64,000 nt of DNA from Pohlia nutans (lineage: Eukaryota; Streptophyta; Bryopsida; Bryales; Mniaceae). The stretch covers positions 124,001 to 188,000 of the forward strand of contig CM040106.1 in NCBI GenBank assembly GCA_022496805.1, in the 5' to 3' direction. Positions 32,020 through 42,726 of this stretch are shown here, in pieces. The position numbers were made by a program, and so were the translations under genes. The notes under the pieces are model-generated. The model worked only from the letters and a program-made list of their open reading frames with translations, made no database searches and was not told the DNA's origin. How positions within the stretch are numbered: position 1 is the first letter of the stretch; the number at the start of each line of letters is the position of its first letter.

Positions 32020-33450
32020 AGGGCCAAGGCCATGACCAGGGCCACGACCATCACGACAATGAAGGTAATCACCACAAGGACATGGAATGGGTGGCCAGCA
32101 CCGGCCATAGTGCCAACGGGGTTGGCGAACACGAGGCCACGACCATCATGACGACGACGTTAATCACTACGAGGGCATAGAGAGAGTGGCCGGAACTAGC
32201 CATGGTGCCATAGTGAGGGTGCTTGAAGAGGTCACTCTTTATATCTTTTGAGTATCATATGTGAACAAACGGTATTTAAAAGTATTTTAAAAATAATTTT
32301 TTTTTAAAGAATATTCTTATTTTTATTTTTATAATGAATTGCGAGTATCCTATATTTATGTTAATCATATATAAAAATTAGTTTCAAAGATTTTTTTGGA
32401 CCCTATCTTTGTTCGTCACGTAATATTTGAAAGTGACCTCTTCGAGAGAGAGTGGCCTACACCCACCATAGTAGCAAAGGCCTTAGCCATGACGAGGACC
32501 ACAATCATCACGACGACGAGGGTGATCATCACACGAGTGTTAGGAACATCACGACGACGAGGAAGATCATCACGACCAGGGCCTAGGCCATTATGAGGGC
32601 CAGGACGAACACAATGACGAGGCTGATCACCACGGTGTCCAAGGCCACGTGCACGATGACGACGGTGAACACCATGATGTCAAGGGCCACGTGCACAATG
32701 ACGAGGGTGAACACCTTGCCGGGAAATGGGCCATTGTACCAAGTGCCACGGCCACGACGAGGGCCTTGGCCATCACGACCTCGAGGGTGATCACCAAGAC
32801 CAAGACGAAGAACACCACGACGTTGAGGGTGATCACCACGACCAGGGCCAGGGCGATCACGAGGGCCAGGACAAACACGATGACAAGGGTGATCTTCATG
32901 GTGTCAAGGGCCACGTACGCGCACGATGACAACGATGAACACCATGCCCTGAAGTGGGTGGCGGCCCTGGCCATGGTGACAAGAGCCAAGGCCATATTGA
33001 GGGCCACGGCCATCATGACGTCAAAGGTGATCACCACACGAGTCCCAAGAACACCACGACGACATGAGAGACCATCACGACCAGGGCCACGGCCATCACA
33101 AGGGCCAAAGCAAACACGAAGACGAGGCTGATGATCATGGTGTCAAAGGCCACGTGCACAATGACGAGGGTGAACACCATGGTGTCAAGGGCCACACGCA
33201 CGATGACAAGGGTGAACACCATGACGGGAAGTGGGTGGCCGGCACCGGCCATGGTGCCAAGTACAAGGGCCACAACGAGGGCCTTGGCCATCACAATTTT
33301 GAGGGTGATCATTATATGAGTGCCAAGAACACCACGACGACGAGGGAGATCATCACGACCAGCGCCAGGGCCAGAACGATCACGATGACGAGGGTGAAGA
33401 CTAAGGTGTCAGGAGCCGCGGGCATGATGATGAGGGAGATCACCACGACC
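32020..33450 (-). repeat. GATCACCACGACC-type minisatellite, inverted arm
   Basis: About 1.4 kb of degenerate repeats (ATCACGACGACGAGGGTGAT, CACGACCAGGGCCA, GGCCACGTGCACAATGACGA) in the opposite orientation to the array at 30830-31240. The plus reading gives His/Asp/Glu-rich peptide and the minus reading Val/Leu-rich peptide. Both strands are open because of repeat composition, so I do not call genes. An AT-rich break lies at 32240-32400. Confidence 0.75.
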
Positions 33451-33459
33451 AAGAAGTAG

Positions 33460-34621
33460 TGGCCGGCACAACAAATATTTCAAAATTTCTTGAGCATGAG
33501 TTAGTGTGCAAGAAATTTAGGATTGTACCTTGTTGCACATTGTCCTTTGCCTCCAAGGGCGAAGACAGCCACGTTGATGAAGACGGACACACCTAGGGCG
33601 AAGACGGTTCAGGATCTAGTCAACATCGCATGATGGGGTCACCTTGGAGAGTAGAACGAAGTGGAGAACGACGAGGACAAGAGGGCGACGGTCAAGACGA
33701 TGATCCGATCAATGGCTCGGATTTAGACTAGCCAGGGTCAAGGTATGAGTGATATGTACGAGAACCTTAAAATGATACTCATGATAGTGAAATGAGGTTG
33801 ACAAAATTCTCCTCAACATCTTGCTTCTCTTCTTCGGAATCGCTTTCCCCATCTTCACTAATAGAGGATTGATCGCTCTGTTTAGAAGTCATGTACGTCA
33901 AAGTCTCCTCCATGTTCTGTAGAATCGTCTCCAATCCTTGTTCAGTGATAAGGTTGCCATACTCCAAGACCCTTGCAATGTCTACTTGGACACGTTCTTG
34001 ACTACTTCCACGCCTTGTTCGCATCCAGTTTCGCTTCAATTGCTTTTAACTACTGAGCCTAAGACTAGTCTTACGTCTTCTCTTCGGGCCTAGGCATACT
34101 GAAAAACTCCCATAGCTCAATCAGTTTAACAGTTTAGAACTTGTAATGGCAATTACTGACTCTTTATTCTATTGATAACTTTTAATACAATGTAATTCAT
34201 CCTCAACTTGGTGGCTGTTCATGAAGTCTCACAACTAAAATTCAAATTAATTAGAGCCTAATTTTGAGCTTTAGTATTGTTCCTGCTTAAAGAGAATTTC
34301 ATCCTAGATATCAGACTTTAGTATTAACTTGCTATGATGCTCATCATGCTCAAGCACCACAAATTTATTTTAGATATCTGTCAGTCTTTTGACGGCTACT
34401 TCCAATTGTAGTCTATCTCTGAAGACAACAAAGGCACTATAATATTATCCATTTCTAAATACCCTACATCTAATAGTACTCTGACAACGGCTCTTCCAGA
34501 AAGGCAGATCTAGATTTCAGTGCTCTTCTCTGGATATAGTTGAAGTGGGTTCAACCTCTCAATTTGCATTTAAACGAATTTTCTCAAGTACTCGATCTCA
34601 ATCGATAGTGCATAGAAGATT
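33460..34621. other. Mostly non-coding; one possible short minus-strand exon
   Basis: Between the minisatellite and the MULE copy 2 gene. A minus-strand stretch (34039-33779) encodes a Glu/Ser-rich helical peptide ending in a strongly acidic tail (DGESDSEEEKQDVEENFV) that looks protein-like, but it has no recognised motif or clear splice sites. The rest is featureless. Confidence 0.35.
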
Positions 34622-35910
34622 TTGAGTTTGTACTGCTCCAGGAGTAGAATCATAGCACTCATTCGAGTCGAAGGTGCTGGTGTCCCTACATCCTTCCTAA
34701 TAGGGGACAATGGAATTGCAGTTGTCGCAGCGTTCAGTCTAAGTCTAACCTTTCAGTTTCTTGCAGCAACGGTGCACGTAGATGAGGAGGTCTTTGATTC
34801 TAATTCAAGGCAGATTACGCACACCGTTAAACAACTCTCAACTACTACTGAAGATGGAAAAGTCGAGTTTCTTAAATCGGGTAGGTATAGAGCTTACGGT
34901 CTCACGGATTGCCTTATAGGTGCATTTACCGAACTCTTGACTCCAAAAGAGTCATCCACTTGCACTATCCAAATGACTGTCTGAGCTCATCGTAATGGCC
35001 TTGAGCCAATTTTAGAGACAATTTATGAACTATGTGACGATGGAGTCCCAGAGAATGTAGATCACGATCCTTTTCTTCCTCCTTCTTAGCCTAATCCTCT
35101 ATCTTCTGCACGGAGCTATCCGTCCACTAGTAAGCAGCCTACATCGCTATCTCTGTCCAAAAATCATAGTGTTATGGAGTGCCTGAAATTGCTATTGGCT
35201 AGAAAGGGTTCTAGGAATATCTTCAAAAAGTTTGACTACAATTCTACATCTATCGAGCGAGACGAGCTCCTCACGCCCATGTACAATGGAGATGTCATCT
35301 TTGAGTTCCCTCCGTTGCGTTGCTCTTCAAAATTCAGCAAAGCAAAGCAACTGCGTGGCATGGACAAACACTATGACGGGCATGCATAAACTCTTGAACT
35401 CTTGAACTCTTGCAGCCAAAGGTGTAAAACAAAGACTCTTGAACTCAATGAGGTCCTACCACTCTTCGACAAATGCAAGGAGTTCACCTCGCCCAACATT
35501 TGCAATAATGACGGGCTTCAAGTACTTTCGCAGGTTCCGTGTTGTGGATAGCATCACCAAGCTTCGCAACTCTAGTAATTAGCCATTGGTCCAGGAAAAC
35601 AAGTTCCCTGGTCAAGGATCGGAGTCGGACAAGGTCTCCGTCTTCAAAATATCTGAAATCGGTCCCAGTTGCGAAGTCGACCTTGTAAAACGTATGGAGC
35701 CTGGTGGACACCTATAGAAGGCATCACTTATGTTCGATCATGTAAAGAGGGTAAAATAATGGACAATCATGGGCTGCCATGTTTACAACCCTACTTATTG
35801 TCGTGTCATGACCATTGCGTTGTGCGATATGGAGTGTGAAGACGTCGCAACCCAAATTTTCGTTTGGAAGAATCTCAATGCCGTCCTCGCTAGAAATTCT
35901 ATGCCTAAAC
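34622..35910 (+). pseudogene. MULE copy 2 transposase, N-terminal part retained, internal deletion
   Basis: One plus frame from 34622 to 35389 has stops at 34982-34984 and near 35088. It includes GVPTSFLIGDNGIAVVAAF, HTVKQLSTTTEDGKVEFLKS, KGSRNIFKKFDYNSTSIERD and KQLRGMDKHYDGHA. The last matches copy 1 at about 21365-21410. Compared with copy 1, about 500-600 bp (equivalent to roughly 21420-21930) is missing. Homology resumes at 35440 (FKYFRRFRVVD) and runs to the NLNAV block at about 35880, then stops where a GC-rich minisatellite begins. Catalytic Asp, C-x2-H and SWIM parts are absent, so it is inactive. Confidence 0.7.
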
Positions 35911-36239
35911 CTATTGATTCGTCCATGTGATCGCTCTGGCCCTCGTCGTCGTGTTTGCCCTGGCCCTGGTTGTGGTGATAACTCTGGCCCTTGCACCCAA
36001 CCGGTGACAGCCACCCTAGCTCTGGTCGTGGTGACCACTCTCGTCGTCGTGTTCCACCTGGTCATAGTTGTTGTGTTCCACGTAGTCCTAGTCATCGTGT
36101 TCTCCCTGGCCCTTGCACCCAACCGATGCCAGCCACCCTAGCCTGGTCTAGGTGACCACCTTCGTTGTTGTGTTCCACGTAGTCCTGGTCGTCGTGTTCG
36201 CCCTCGCCCTAGTCCTCTCGAAATAGGGTCCTATTACAA

Positions 36240-36486
36240 CGGTTTTAGGCACAAAAATGCCTTTCATGTGCCTTGAACATTTTCCACCCACCCAATTCCA
36301 CGGTTATCGGTACCAAATATTCACGATCATAGGTGCAAAAATTTACTAAAAATAATCAAATAATCAAATGTTTGCTAAATATCGTATAGTTGACCACGGT
36401 TGACATGAATTTCTTGCTCATGATCTCACATTTCTCCGCTCACTGCTTACCGCTCCCCGCTCCCCGCGCACAAACTATCCTTGTTT
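36240..36486 (+). mobile_element. Right terminus of MULE copy 2
   Basis: Closely repeats 23380-23626 of copy 1, including the subterminal CCACGGTTAT motifs and the terminal heptamers, read on the minus strand as GGGAGCG GGGAGCG GTAAGCA GTGAGCG. By alignment the element ends at 36486; the next 10 bp (GTGCTCTAAG) would be the target duplication. No left end was located. Confidence 0.7.
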
Positions 36487-36779
36487 GTGCTCTAAGCCAG
36501 CGTGCTTACGTCAAGGATAATCGGATCGTGCGTGGAAGGCTTACACCGTCTGATCCTCTCTACGGCCACATCTAGGGCTCGATGAGTCCTCAGCCTTTTC
36601 CGGCCAATGTTACAATTTTGCTGGGATTTGTTAGATTAGAGTCGCCTTGTTCTATAGGAGTGACGTTGTCTGGGTCTTCGAACTGTAATTACATTTTGTA
36701 TGAATAAGTTTGTACGACACTTTGTATATATAAAATGTGAAAATCAGAATTATGTAAATACATAGTGTGTTTTCGGGAC

Positions 36780-37560
36780 CTATGCATGTGTGTCTCTTCT
36801 CTCGTGCTTCTTTCCCTGCCCAACATCTGAGACAGAGATCCTTGCATCATAGATGGAGTGTGGGGCCACCCACCGTTGTATCCGTTGCTTTTCATGCCTT
36901 CACCCTTGATCTTGTACTGTCTTCAGGTGAGCGGTTTCACGGAGTACCTTTTCTCCCCCAACCAGCGCCTCACTACGAGTCTGCTGTCAAAATCGGACGC
37001 CTCGTTCTCCAGAGGATCGGAGTCTGCTGGAGGTAGCTGCGGCCCCCCTAGGTATGCAAGGCCCTACGTCCTCTGCTCGGCCACGGACGCTGCATCTGCC
37101 GCAATCGACTTTTCCAAAGGGAATGTGGACGATGGCATCATTGATAGCCCTTCCAAATGAGTTCCTGTCAAAACTCCCGTCAGCTCTCTTTTGCCACTGA
37201 AGCGCTCTTCGCCGTTCCGATGTCGCTCTCATTCGCCAACTCTGCGTACCCAATCCACCCGTCATAGGAAATTGTACGGAGGTAGTGGCCGTGGCACCGT
37301 GAATCCTCGCCTCAATGACGATTGAGCTTCGCCGGTGCGTACTCTTGCATCTGGAGACGCACATCCGGCCCCCTGGGGCGGGGGTAGCAAGCGCCTAGCC
37401 TCTTTGCGTTGCTCGAAACCTGCTCAGTGTCCTCAGATCGAAGATACTTTGCCCAGCCAAGCTCCGCCACGGAGGGGCGCCTCTTCCGGCTCAGTCGGTC
37501 CGGTCCGGTCCAGTCGCGTTTGGTCCGGTCCTTGGTCGTCTAATGGTGCGTGATGATTGT
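36780..37560 (+). pseudogene. Isolated G+C-rich coding-like fragment
   Basis: Markedly richer in G+C than its surroundings. One plus frame runs from about 36858 to 37553 with only two TGA stops (37158-37160 and near 37323). It encodes a Ser/Pro/Arg-rich, low-complexity protein (SATDAASAAIDFSKGNVDDG, RRGASSGSVGPVRSSRVW). A CTTCAG/GTGAGC junction near 36926 resembles a splice donor. The minus strand is also partly open (37364-36987), so direction is not certain. It lies next to the MULE copy 2 end, so it could be a host gene fragment; family unknown. Confidence 0.35.
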
Positions 37561-38480
37561 CGTCCCGAGGATTCAAGATCCATAGGCATCGCGTACCCGA
37601 ACTTACGCTCCACAAACCCAGTGAAGGCTCCTCGGCTTACCTGATCACTCTCGAACTCCGAGATCCCGCCGCGCCCTTTTAGAGATTCTTGACACGACGA
37701 TATCCTTTGAGGCTTGTCTAAGGTGAAGCGTTAGACACTGCGAAGAGTCGTCATAGTACATGCATTGATGGCTAGCTAAGTGGGTCATGTGTTCCCTGTT
37801 GTAGTAGTACGACACTTACTGTTGTGTCACTATAAATATTAGCTTTCTTCACAAAACCCCATAAACATTTGATACCCTTATAGCGTATGGTTGTTCTTGT
37901 GTACCACCCTATGTTGTTCCTGAACACCTATACTGCCAAGGGAATATTCGAATATCTCATGTCTATAACTGTATCATGATCTACTACTAGTCATAGTTGT
38001 ATACTCTAGCACACGTTATCTTCTATACTTGTGTATGTGAGCACGGTTTTGTAAATTCCCACGCTCACATATATTAAATAATACGTATGGACTTCCAATT
38101 TCCTCAAATTGAATCGCATCATTTTGATCTTATTGCTTTTCTGTTTAAATGTGCTTAATTGTGGCGCCATCTTTGTTTTTGTTCGTTCTTGTATTTGGAC
38201 GCCCACTTCTCTTACCTATCCACGACTATTTTTGAGGTGGTTCGATGTATAGAAGTCTCAAATTGTGCAATTTGTCTCAATTTAATGAGCATTAATTTTA
38301 TTTGTTTATCTTTGATTGCAATGAGCTCAAACTAACTACAACTTCTTTTATTTCATCAATCAATCTAATTTGACCTTTGTTTATCTTTCGCTTCAACAAC
38401 TATCCTTTAAAAGAAGCCCTTAATAGAGGGATGGGAGTCTCAAAATGACCATGTTGTTTCATTTTAATGAATATTGCCTT
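37561..38480. other. No recognisable feature
   Basis: AT-rich from about 37800 onward; no gene, array or element end noticed. Confidence 0.4.
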
Positions 38481-38647
38481 TTTGGCTGTACTACTTTTAT
38501 ACGTGTACACCCTGATCTGACTAGAAATGGTCAGATCGGTCAAATAGCTGTTATAGATCTACTTTCAGAGGTAATTTGGAAAATTACTCACCTAGTAAAA
38601 AAGAGGTTGGTAGTAACTACCGGTAGGTAACTATTATACCGTTAACA
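38481..38647 (-). repeat. Partial 3' LTR of gypsy G2
   Basis: Starts TGTTAACGG on the minus strand at 38647, right after the polypurine tract. It matches the 5' LTR from 42371 to about 42205 and is lost beyond 38481. Confidence 0.8.
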
Positions 38648-38660
38648 CTATCCCCCCTCC
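38648..38660 (-). promoter_or_regulatory. Polypurine tract of gypsy G2
   Basis: GGAGGGGGGATAG immediately upstream of the 3' LTR on the minus strand, the expected plus-strand primer site for reverse transcription. Confidence 0.75.
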
Positions 38661-39369
38661 AAACCAAGTTCACTTGTATCAAATGGGCTTTTCGTGGGTA
38701 GATTAGTCTTGTCTAGGTTAAAATGTTTTGTTTCCTAGTTTGGTAATGCGACTCAGTTCTGCTGTATCACTCGGTAGGTGCAGGCTTTGGTACAGATTTG
38801 GTAGAGTGACATAGTCTTGGTATTGGTGAGAGTGATGCATTCGACATCCAACTATTGTTGAAGCTTGGTAACTAGGTGCTGAGATGCACTTACCAAGGCT
38901 TGAAGTTTGACTTCGCGGGCTTGGAAAAAGTATCCTTCCTGGGAGATTATGTAGGTCGGTACCGTGGTACAAACCCTCACAATTTTGTGCTTTGTAGAAG
39001 TACAAAGGTTGAGGTCACGTAGCTCCGCTTCCTTCTTTTGAGACTATTTTGCTACTAGACTTGTATGAGAGAGGACGGGTATCGCCAGTGTACCAATTGG
39101 GTGGATGAATTCTTCGGCATCGAGTTTTATCGCCTCTTCTTCGTCGGTAAGTCCTTCAACGGAGTTGTAACAGACTAGTGACTTGGGAGTTGTGGCTTCT
39201 AAACTCGATTCGAGGTTGGTCCGTACAGTTCGGACGGTGCCGTTTGCTGTGATCCCGATGAGGTCATTTGCCCAGTCGTGGATGACTCGAGCGTCAAGGA
39301 GCTATGGTCTATTGAGCAGTAAGGTATAGGCCAAATTCACATCTTTACAAAAATTTGCAGTAAGAATAA

Positions 39370-39640
39370 CAGTATAATAAATACCATGGATGTGAATTTT
39401 GACGTTTTGAGAAGTCTAGTAGGTTGCACTACAGTACCGTCTACCATCCTTAGCTTGAACAGTGCTGCTGTCGGCTCCGGTAGTCCTATTCGATGGCGTT
39501 CTTGTTTGGTGATTACGTAAAATCCTCATCTTTCGTCGAGGAGATTGTTGTTAATGAGATTGTTGTTAATCATAATTGAAATGATTGGTATGTGTTGATC
39601 AATAGCTATAATCGTATCTACCAATACGGTGGTTTCTACC
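39370..39640 (-). pseudogene. Dead protease of gypsy G2
   Basis: The minus strand reads IIAIDQHIPIISIMINNNLI, aligning with AIIDKHMPVILVSVGKN of G1. It then continues through VITKQERHRIGLPEPTAALF, matching VITEDERRCLGLSKPSPAPF. The active-site D-G-G-S-G has become L-D-E-R-stop-G, so catalysis is lost. Confidence 0.6.
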
Positions 39641-39899
39641 GGGGTCGGTACTAGGGTGACTGATTGTTGAAAAAGGTGACATTGAATGTCATCAGTTATG
39701 GCGGCAGCAATTTACATATGAACCTTTAGTGATACCTTAATTTGTTAGAGAATGTTGATGAGGACATCTTGGAGTAGGCTGGTGATGTCCTTGGTAGCTA
39801 TTGGAGTGACACGTTTTAGCTGAGATAGTTGCAAGAGTTCGCGCACCGTCCGCATTATGTCGTCTTGGAGTTGTTTTACGGCCTGCTAGTTGAAAGTGT

Positions 39900-40035
39900 T
39901 GGTAGTACATGAGGGGTCGGTAGCACGAGTGTTGTCGGTAGTATGAGTGCACTCAGTAGTACAAATGTTGTCGGTAGTACAATCTGGGTCGGTAGTACAA
40001 GTTGGGTCGGTAGTACAAGCTAGGTCGGTAGTACA
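39900..40035 (-). repeat. 18-21-bp coding repeat in gypsy G2
   Basis: Units of GTCGGTAGTACAAGTTGG give a Cys-Thr-Thr-Asp repeat on the minus strand (ACTTDPTCTTDPDCTTDN). The GGTAGTA core is the same word as in the LTR array. Confidence 0.75.
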
Positions 40036-40170
40036 TACGTTGTTAGAAGTACAAGTTGTGTCTTCACGTTATTCTTGACTATGCGTGCGTGGGCCTATGT
40101 TGAAAACGTCAATGGTGTTGATATCCGTAATGATTTCCAAGGATGATGCTTGCAGCCTCGGTAATTTCTT

Positions 40171-41546
40171 TTAGATCGCTGTCTTGGCGTCGTCGTCCAA
40201 TAGCAGGGGACATCGATGACCCAGGTGCTCCATAGAACCGCAGATGTTGCACGGATATTTCTGCACAGACGTACTTTGTCTCGGGATTCTACTGGGGTCA
40301 GTACTTACCGATGGCTGAGTGGCCTGAGGTTGGATTTGATGGACTATAGCCATCTCTTGTTTGCCTACTGCCTCTGGAATGGGTTGATCTCATTTGGGCC
40401 TGGGTAAACCTTCCTCGACTGTGCGAGCCAAATGTACTACCTCAACAAAAGTCTGACGGCGTAAGCCGACTGTGGCGACTTGGAGATATTCCAATAACCC
40501 AGCGCGGAAGTAGTTTAACATGAACATATCGCGAAAATAGCTTAACATGAACATATCGCGGAAGTAGCTTAACATGAACAATTCTCTACTAGCTATTGTA
40601 AGCGCTTGGCAATATCATCTACCAATGCACTCGGTAGTTGGATGAGAGTGAGAAATTGGATGTACGTTTGGTCATTTGTCTTGATGGGTTGGTTACGACG
40701 TTCAAATGCCTTGAAGACATCCTGGAGTGTATTCTCGGGGTGAATCCTTCTGTGGTAAGCAAATTAATTTGATTTCTTGTTGATAAGGGTGTTACCAAAT
40801 AATTCAAACTGTACTAAGGGATGATTTTCACCATTGAGCAATATAGTTGCTTCAAATTTGGGACAATGAGTTTCGAGACACTTACCCATTTTGTATTATG
40901 GATATGGTACGGCTTTTCTTGCAGTGCGTAGGGCATGGCGCCCAACTACTTGAGTAGTACCAATAGGCTCAAGACCAGGTCACTATGGGGAGGTCGATAC
41001 TACCCTGGCTGCTATCGGCTCATGGGGTTGATGATTGACTTGACAAGTGACGAATGGATGGTCAGTATGACCAACAAACGTGCAAAAACGTAGAGTAGGT
41101 CTCGGTCTTACCTGGCCAAGTGATAGGCGTTGAATTGGTCTCAGATAAATTGTTTGGTGAACTGATAGAGTGGGCAACATGGTTTGATGTAATTATTGTG
41201 GCCATAACTACGGAATTTGCAAATATGGTTCTTCCTAAGCAAAGTCTCATCGATGCGGTGGCTCCAATGCAGCAAATAGTTCCTAGTCGATAGCCTTTTT
41301 GGGTACGAGTTGTAGGAATCGTTCCTCGAGGGATGATGATTGGAGCGACGCTTGCCACGAAAAATGTTCACGCTCGAACTTCGGCAATATTAGATCTTCT
41401 CCAGTTTGAGTCGGTAGGTCGAGTATTGAATATGAAGAGGCATGCAGCCAAGTTGATGTGTTAGGTTGCCGGGCTAATTGGTTCTCCCGGGGGGTTGGTA
41501 AATTAGTGTCGTCTTGTAGTTTCAGAGATTCAAAGATAAGTAACAC
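40171..41546 (-). pseudogene. Gypsy G2 gag
   Basis: Gag blocks at 41546-41283, 40807-40619 and 40581-40390 (LEYLQVATVGLRRQTFVEVV), then a zinc knuckle in 40353-40171: CNICGSMEHLGHRC, residues C35, C38, H43, C48 (C-x2-C-x4-H-x4-C). Near 40580-40500 a 33-bp unit is triplicated (repeated FMLSYFRD). Several stops. It would package element RNA; the knuckle could still serve if translated, but the frame is broken on both sides. Confidence 0.7.
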
Positions 41547-41561
41547 TTAATAGTCGCCAAA

Positions 41562-42371
41562 TGGTAGTTCCCCTTTTTTGATAGGAGATCGCAAGTTGAT
41601 GATCAAGCTATGGGAGAGGGAATTTCAGTAGGAATACAGAAAAAAGATACAATGAAACTCTACTCGGTAGTAAATTTGGGACTTCCGACCTCACCTCGGT
41701 AGTAGATCGGGGACTACCAACCCTACGCGGTAGTAGAGTTGGCACTTCTAAAGTCACCTAGGTAGTAGATAGGGGACTTCCGACCCTACTCGGTAGTAGA
41801 TCGAGGACTTTCGATCCTACTCGGTAGTATCTCTGGGGTTTCCGAGCTCACCTCGGTAGTAGATTGTGGACTTCCAACTCAACTTGGTAGTAGATTTGGG
41901 ACTTCCGGACTCACCTCGGTAGTAATTCTAGGACTTCTCACTCTACTTAGTAGTAGATCTGGGACTTCCAAACTCTACTCCATAGTAAATCTAGAACTTC
42001 CGGACTCTACTTGGTAGTAGATCTAAGATCTCAGCATTACTCTAAGGTGAGAAAAGAAGATAAAGGACAAAGGTTTCTAATCGTAAATGTAGCAGCAAGA
42101 AGATAGAAGAGAGCTGAAAGTAGAGAAGACCCCGCAAAGCACACAAGGAAACAAAATAACACAATAGGAAATGAGAATGGGAAAAACAACGCTTGCCAAG
42201 ACGTTTGGCTCTACTGCTTTTATACATGTACAATCCGATCTCAGTAGTAATGGTCTGATCGGTGAAAAAGTCGTTTTAGATCTACTTTCAGCGGTTATTT
42301 GGAAAATTACCAACTTTGTAAAAAAGGAGGTCGGTAGTAACTACCGGTAGGTAACTATTTTAACGTTAACA
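41562..42371 (-). repeat. 5' LTR of gypsy G2
   Basis: 810 bp, TG at 41562 and CA at 42371 on the plus strand. The left boundary is fixed by the primer-binding site and the right by the 3' LTR partner. It contains the 32-bp array. Confidence 0.8.
41655..42030. repeat. 32-bp tandem array inside the G2 LTR, about 12 copies
   Basis: Units read CTCGGTAGTAGATC, then KGGGACTTCCGA, then CTCTA, with substitutions. In the minus orientation they lie in the 3' half of the LTR. Arrays inside LTRs can change promoter or enhancer strength; no such role is shown here. Confidence 0.85.
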
Positions 42372-42726
42372 AACGCGCATACTCGATGAAATATGGTGAA
42401 TTTGAGAACGTGAAATCGTTTTGACTTGTATTCTTTGCAAGTTTGCCGATTCTCACCACTAGCTTCACGCCGTTCTAATTCACATAGCCGTAGTATTAAG
42501 CTGTGAAAATTTGCAGAGACAACTCGACAAGTTAGTTGTAAATTCTCCTCTGCCATATGGCCCTAGCACATGACTGTTATTGTCGACACGACGATAAGAC
42601 TGTATGAAGACTGCATTATGACTTACACATCCTAGCTATCGTCGACACAACAATACGACTGAGAGGGGGACATATCGTATGCATTTAAACCACTCATATT
42701 TTCGACCCGATGATAATAGTGCAAGA
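42372..42726. other. Short spacer, no gene
   Basis: Contains three copies of a CGACACGACGATAAGACTG-like word (about 42585, 42645, 42705). Nothing else noted. Confidence 0.4.

Larger units (their letters stand above)
38481..42371 (-). mobile_element. Ty3/gypsy element G2, internally deleted
   Basis: The full 5' LTR (41562-42371) and the start of the 3' LTR (38481-38647) share GATCTACTTTCAG, then GGAAAATTAC, then GGTAGTAACTACCGGTAGG. The minus strand between them has gag with a zinc knuckle and a dead protease, but no RT, RNase H or integrase, so most of pol is missing. Primer-binding site TTTGGCGACTA (41561-41551) and polypurine tract GGAGGGGGGATAG (38660-38648) flank the internal region. Homology to G1 in gag, knuckle and protease shows they are relatives. 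A non-autonomous derivative. Confidence 0.8.

Noticed and set aside
32627..33131. Overlapping long frames on both strands, one Val/Leu-rich (membrane-like), one His/Asp-rich
   Set aside because: They are two readings of a degenerate minisatellite whose unit length keeps frames open; neither has a non-repetitive domain.
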